Below, piece by piece: positions 6,415 to 7,785 of a stretch of 7,785 nucleotides of DNA. Within the stretch, counting starts at the first letter, position 1, and every line of letters begins with the position of its first letter. A program made the position numbers and the translations under genes. This stretch comes from Flavobacteriaceae bacterium (GTDB lineage Bacteria > Bacteroidota > Bacteroidia > Flavobacteriales > Flavobacteriaceae), in the NCBI GenBank assembly GCA_013001365.1, contig JABDMQ010000097.1:1-7785 (forward strand). Reading direction: 5' to 3'. The notes under the pieces were generated by a model, which was not told the DNA's origin, ran no database searches, and was given only the letters and a program-made list of their open reading frames with translations.

Positions 6415-7294
6415 TTTGCTATTGATTTTCTTGTTTATTGCCTCGGCAACCATGAATTCACAAGAGTTGAATTGCACGGTCGTGGTCAATGCCCAGCAAA
6501 CGGGAGATGAGAACCTTCCAGTTTTCAAGACGATGGAGCGGCAGATCAATGAGTTTATTAACAAGACCAAATGGACCGATAAAACATACCTCCCTCAAGA
6601 ACGCATTAATTGCAGTATGTTCATTACCATTCAAGATTACTCGAGCGATTCTTTTACAGGGACTATTCAAGTTCAGTCTTCGCGACCTGTCTATGGCTCA
6701 TCTTATGGCACGCCAGTCTATAATTATAACGACAAGGATTTTTCTTTTAGGTACCTAGAATTCCAGAACATGATCTATAACCCATCTCAGTTTGAGTCCA
6801 ACCTGATCTCGATGCTAACGTTTCATGTCTATATGATCTTAGGTATGGACGCAGATAGTTTTGCCCAGAATGGTGGTGACGAATATTTCAAGCAAGCCCA
6901 AACGATATTGCAATATTCTCAACAAGGCAGTTTTAGGGGTTGGGAACTACAAGATGGACAGCAAACACGATTTGTTCTCATAGATAATGTGTTGTCTCCT
7001 ACATATAAAGAATTGCGTAATGTCATGTATTCCTATCATATAGGCGCTTTGGACCTGATGCATGAAAATCCGAAATTGGGAAAAGAGAAAATTGCGAATG
7101 TCTTGAAGCAATTGGAAATTATGAACCGAAGACGACCTAATTCATATCTTCTTAGAGTATTCTTTGACTCCAAGGCTGACGAGATCGAGCAGATCTTCAG
7201 TGGTGGCCCGAAGGTAAATATTGTTGAGGTTCAGGAAATGCTCAATAAAGTAGCACCGATGCATTCTTCTAAATGGCGTAATATAAAGTTCTAA
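6401..7294 (+). CDS. porD: DUF4835 family protein, type IX secretion-associated PorD
   Basis: The 297-residue product starts with a signal peptide (hydrophobic run LLLIFLFIASA, residues 6-16, followed by MNSQELNC), so it is exported. No lipobox fits, so a periplasmic location is likely. Recognisable DUF4835 blocks are SSRPVYGSSYGTPVYNYND (93-111), FHVYMILGMDADSFA (141-155) with GGDEYF just after, and LIDNVLSPTYKELRNVMY (193-210). I recall that this family is annotated as PorD, linked to the type IX secretion system that carries cargo across the outer membrane in Bacteroidota; the biochemical role is not known to me. The start at 6401 overlaps coaBC by 14 bases. A second in-frame ATG at 6407 gives MRNLLLIF and a shorter 8-base overlap, and is equally plausible. 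Its position between coaBC and recN agrees with other flavobacteria. Confidence 0.8.
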   Translation: MTMRNLLLIFLFIASATMNSQELNCTVVVNAQQTGDENLPVFKTMERQINEFINKTKWTDKTYLPQERINCSMFITIQDYSSDSFTGTIQVQSSRPVYGSSYGTPVYNYNDKDFSFRYLEFQNMIYNPSQFESNLISMLTFHVYMILGMDADSFAQNGGDEYFKQAQTILQYSQQGSFRGWELQDGQQTRFVLIDNVLSPTYKELRNVMYSYHIGALDLMHENPKLGKEKIANVLKQLEIMNRRRPNSYLLRVFFDSKADEIEQIFSGGPKVNIVEVQEMLNKVAPMHSSKWRNIKF

Positions 7295-7312
7295 GGCTTT
7301 AGATTAATTTCT

Positions 7313-7320
7313 TTACTTTG
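7313..7320 (+). promoter_or_regulatory. Possible -7 box for recN
   Basis: TTACTTTG differs from TAnnTTTG at one position and lies 31 bases before the recN start, within the 57-base gap after porD. There is no clear -33 TTG upstream. No terminator is seen in the gap, so read-through from the porD operon is also possible. Confidence 0.3.
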
Positions 7321-7351
7321 TATTAATAATTTCATTACTTAACAGTATCCA

Positions 7352-7785
7352 TTGCTTACATCCCTCTCCATACAGAATTATGCCCTGATTGACGACGTTA
7401 AAGTCAATTTTCATAATGGTTTGACCATCATTACGGGAGAGACAGGTGCTGGAAAATCGATTTTACTTGGTGGCTTATCACTAGTTCTCGGTAAGCGCGC
7501 AGATCTGAGCAGTATAAAGGACACCTCTAGAAAATGCGTGATCGAGGCCGTTTTCGATATAGCCAGTTATGATCTCAAGGGACTTTTCACCGAAGAGGAC
7601 CTGGACTACGAAGCTCAGACCATCATTAGGCGTGAAATCCTGCCTTCAGGTAAATCTCGAGCATTCGTAAATGACACGCCAGTAAACTTAGATAGTCTTT
7701 CAGTTCTAGGGGAACAACTCATCGATATACATTCACAACACCAAACCTTGGAGCTTGCTAATAACGCATTTCAGTTTCAGGTAAT
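7352..7785 (+). CDS. recN: DNA repair protein RecN, 5' part, cut by window end
   Basis: RecN is an SMC-like ATPase that acts at DNA double-strand breaks during recombination repair. The first 144 codons are present. The translation has the RecN-type opening LTSLSIQNYALIDDV, then the Walker A motif GETGAGKS at 29-36, KRAD at about 48-51 and the later LIDIHSQHQ segment near 127-135, a RecN hallmark with the Q-loop. The frame has a TAA at 7340-7342 and no ATG or GTG before the conserved opening, so TTG at 7352 is the only sensible start. Full-length RecN is about 550 residues, so most of the coiled coil, Walker B and C-terminal lobe lie beyond the right edge. It follows porD in the same direction after a 57-base gap. 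Confidence 0.93.
   Translation, partial: MLTSLSIQNYALIDDVKVNFHNGLTIITGETGAGKSILLGGLSLVLGKRADLSSIKDTSRKCVIEAVFDIASYDLKGLFTEEDLDYEAQTIIRREILPSGKSRAFVNDTPVNLDSLSVLGEQLIDIHSQHQTLELANNAFQFQV

Noticed and set aside
6256..6570. Minus-strand open frame across the coaBC/porD junction
   Set aside because: It is antisense to two well-supported genes and has no plausible promoter or family resemblance.
1..7785. Mobile elements, CRISPR array, tRNA or rRNA genes, defence system
   Set aside because: No transposase or integrase motif, regular repeat array, or RNA gene fold was seen; the genes are conserved chromosomal ones.

Overview
The window looks like ordinary chromosomal DNA from a member of the Bacteroidota, most likely the family Flavobacteriaceae. 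The base composition is AT-rich. Ribosome binding sites are weak or absent, as is usual in this phylum. Two perfect TAnnTTTG-type -7 boxes sit upstream of plus-strand genes. The protein versions are also the Bacteroidota ones: an Rpb6-like omega subunit, a DUF4835/PorD protein, a DUF6913 protein, and CoaBC with the AMDLDM and ELASG signatures.

Left part (1-2458). A multi-pass membrane protein of the YhhN (lysoplasmalogenase-like) type on the plus strand converges, with one base between stop codons, on a two-gene minus-strand operon. That operon encodes a 5'-nucleotidase split into two polypeptides. The first gene makes a lipoprotein carrying the C-terminal substrate-binding domain. The second, joined by an ATGA overlap, makes a Tat-type secreted metallophosphoesterase domain. 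Together they probably dephosphorylate nucleotides or a similar phosphoester in the cell envelope.

Middle and right (2459-7785). A short divergent region holds a plus-strand promoter and an imperfect palindrome. After it comes a co-directional run: DUF6913 protein, dapA (lysine/diaminopimelate synthesis), a likely terminator and new promoter, bamD (outer-membrane protein assembly), rpoZ-like omega subunit, coaBC (coenzyme A synthesis), porD/DUF4835 (linked to the type IX secretion system), and the 5' end of recN (DNA repair) cut by the window edge. From memory, this order is commonly seen in Flavobacteriaceae. Genes within the run overlap or lie a few bases apart, so two transcription units are likely (DUF6913-dapA and bamD-rpoZ-coaBC-porD), with recN possibly on its own promoter.

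I see no mobile element, CRISPR array, tRNA, rRNA or clearly novel system. The points most worth a second look are the split, order-reversed nucleotidase with two different export signals, the CoaBC decarboxylase domain lacking the canonical Asn and Cys, and the forced TTG start of recN. All intergenic stretches are shorter than about 120 bases.
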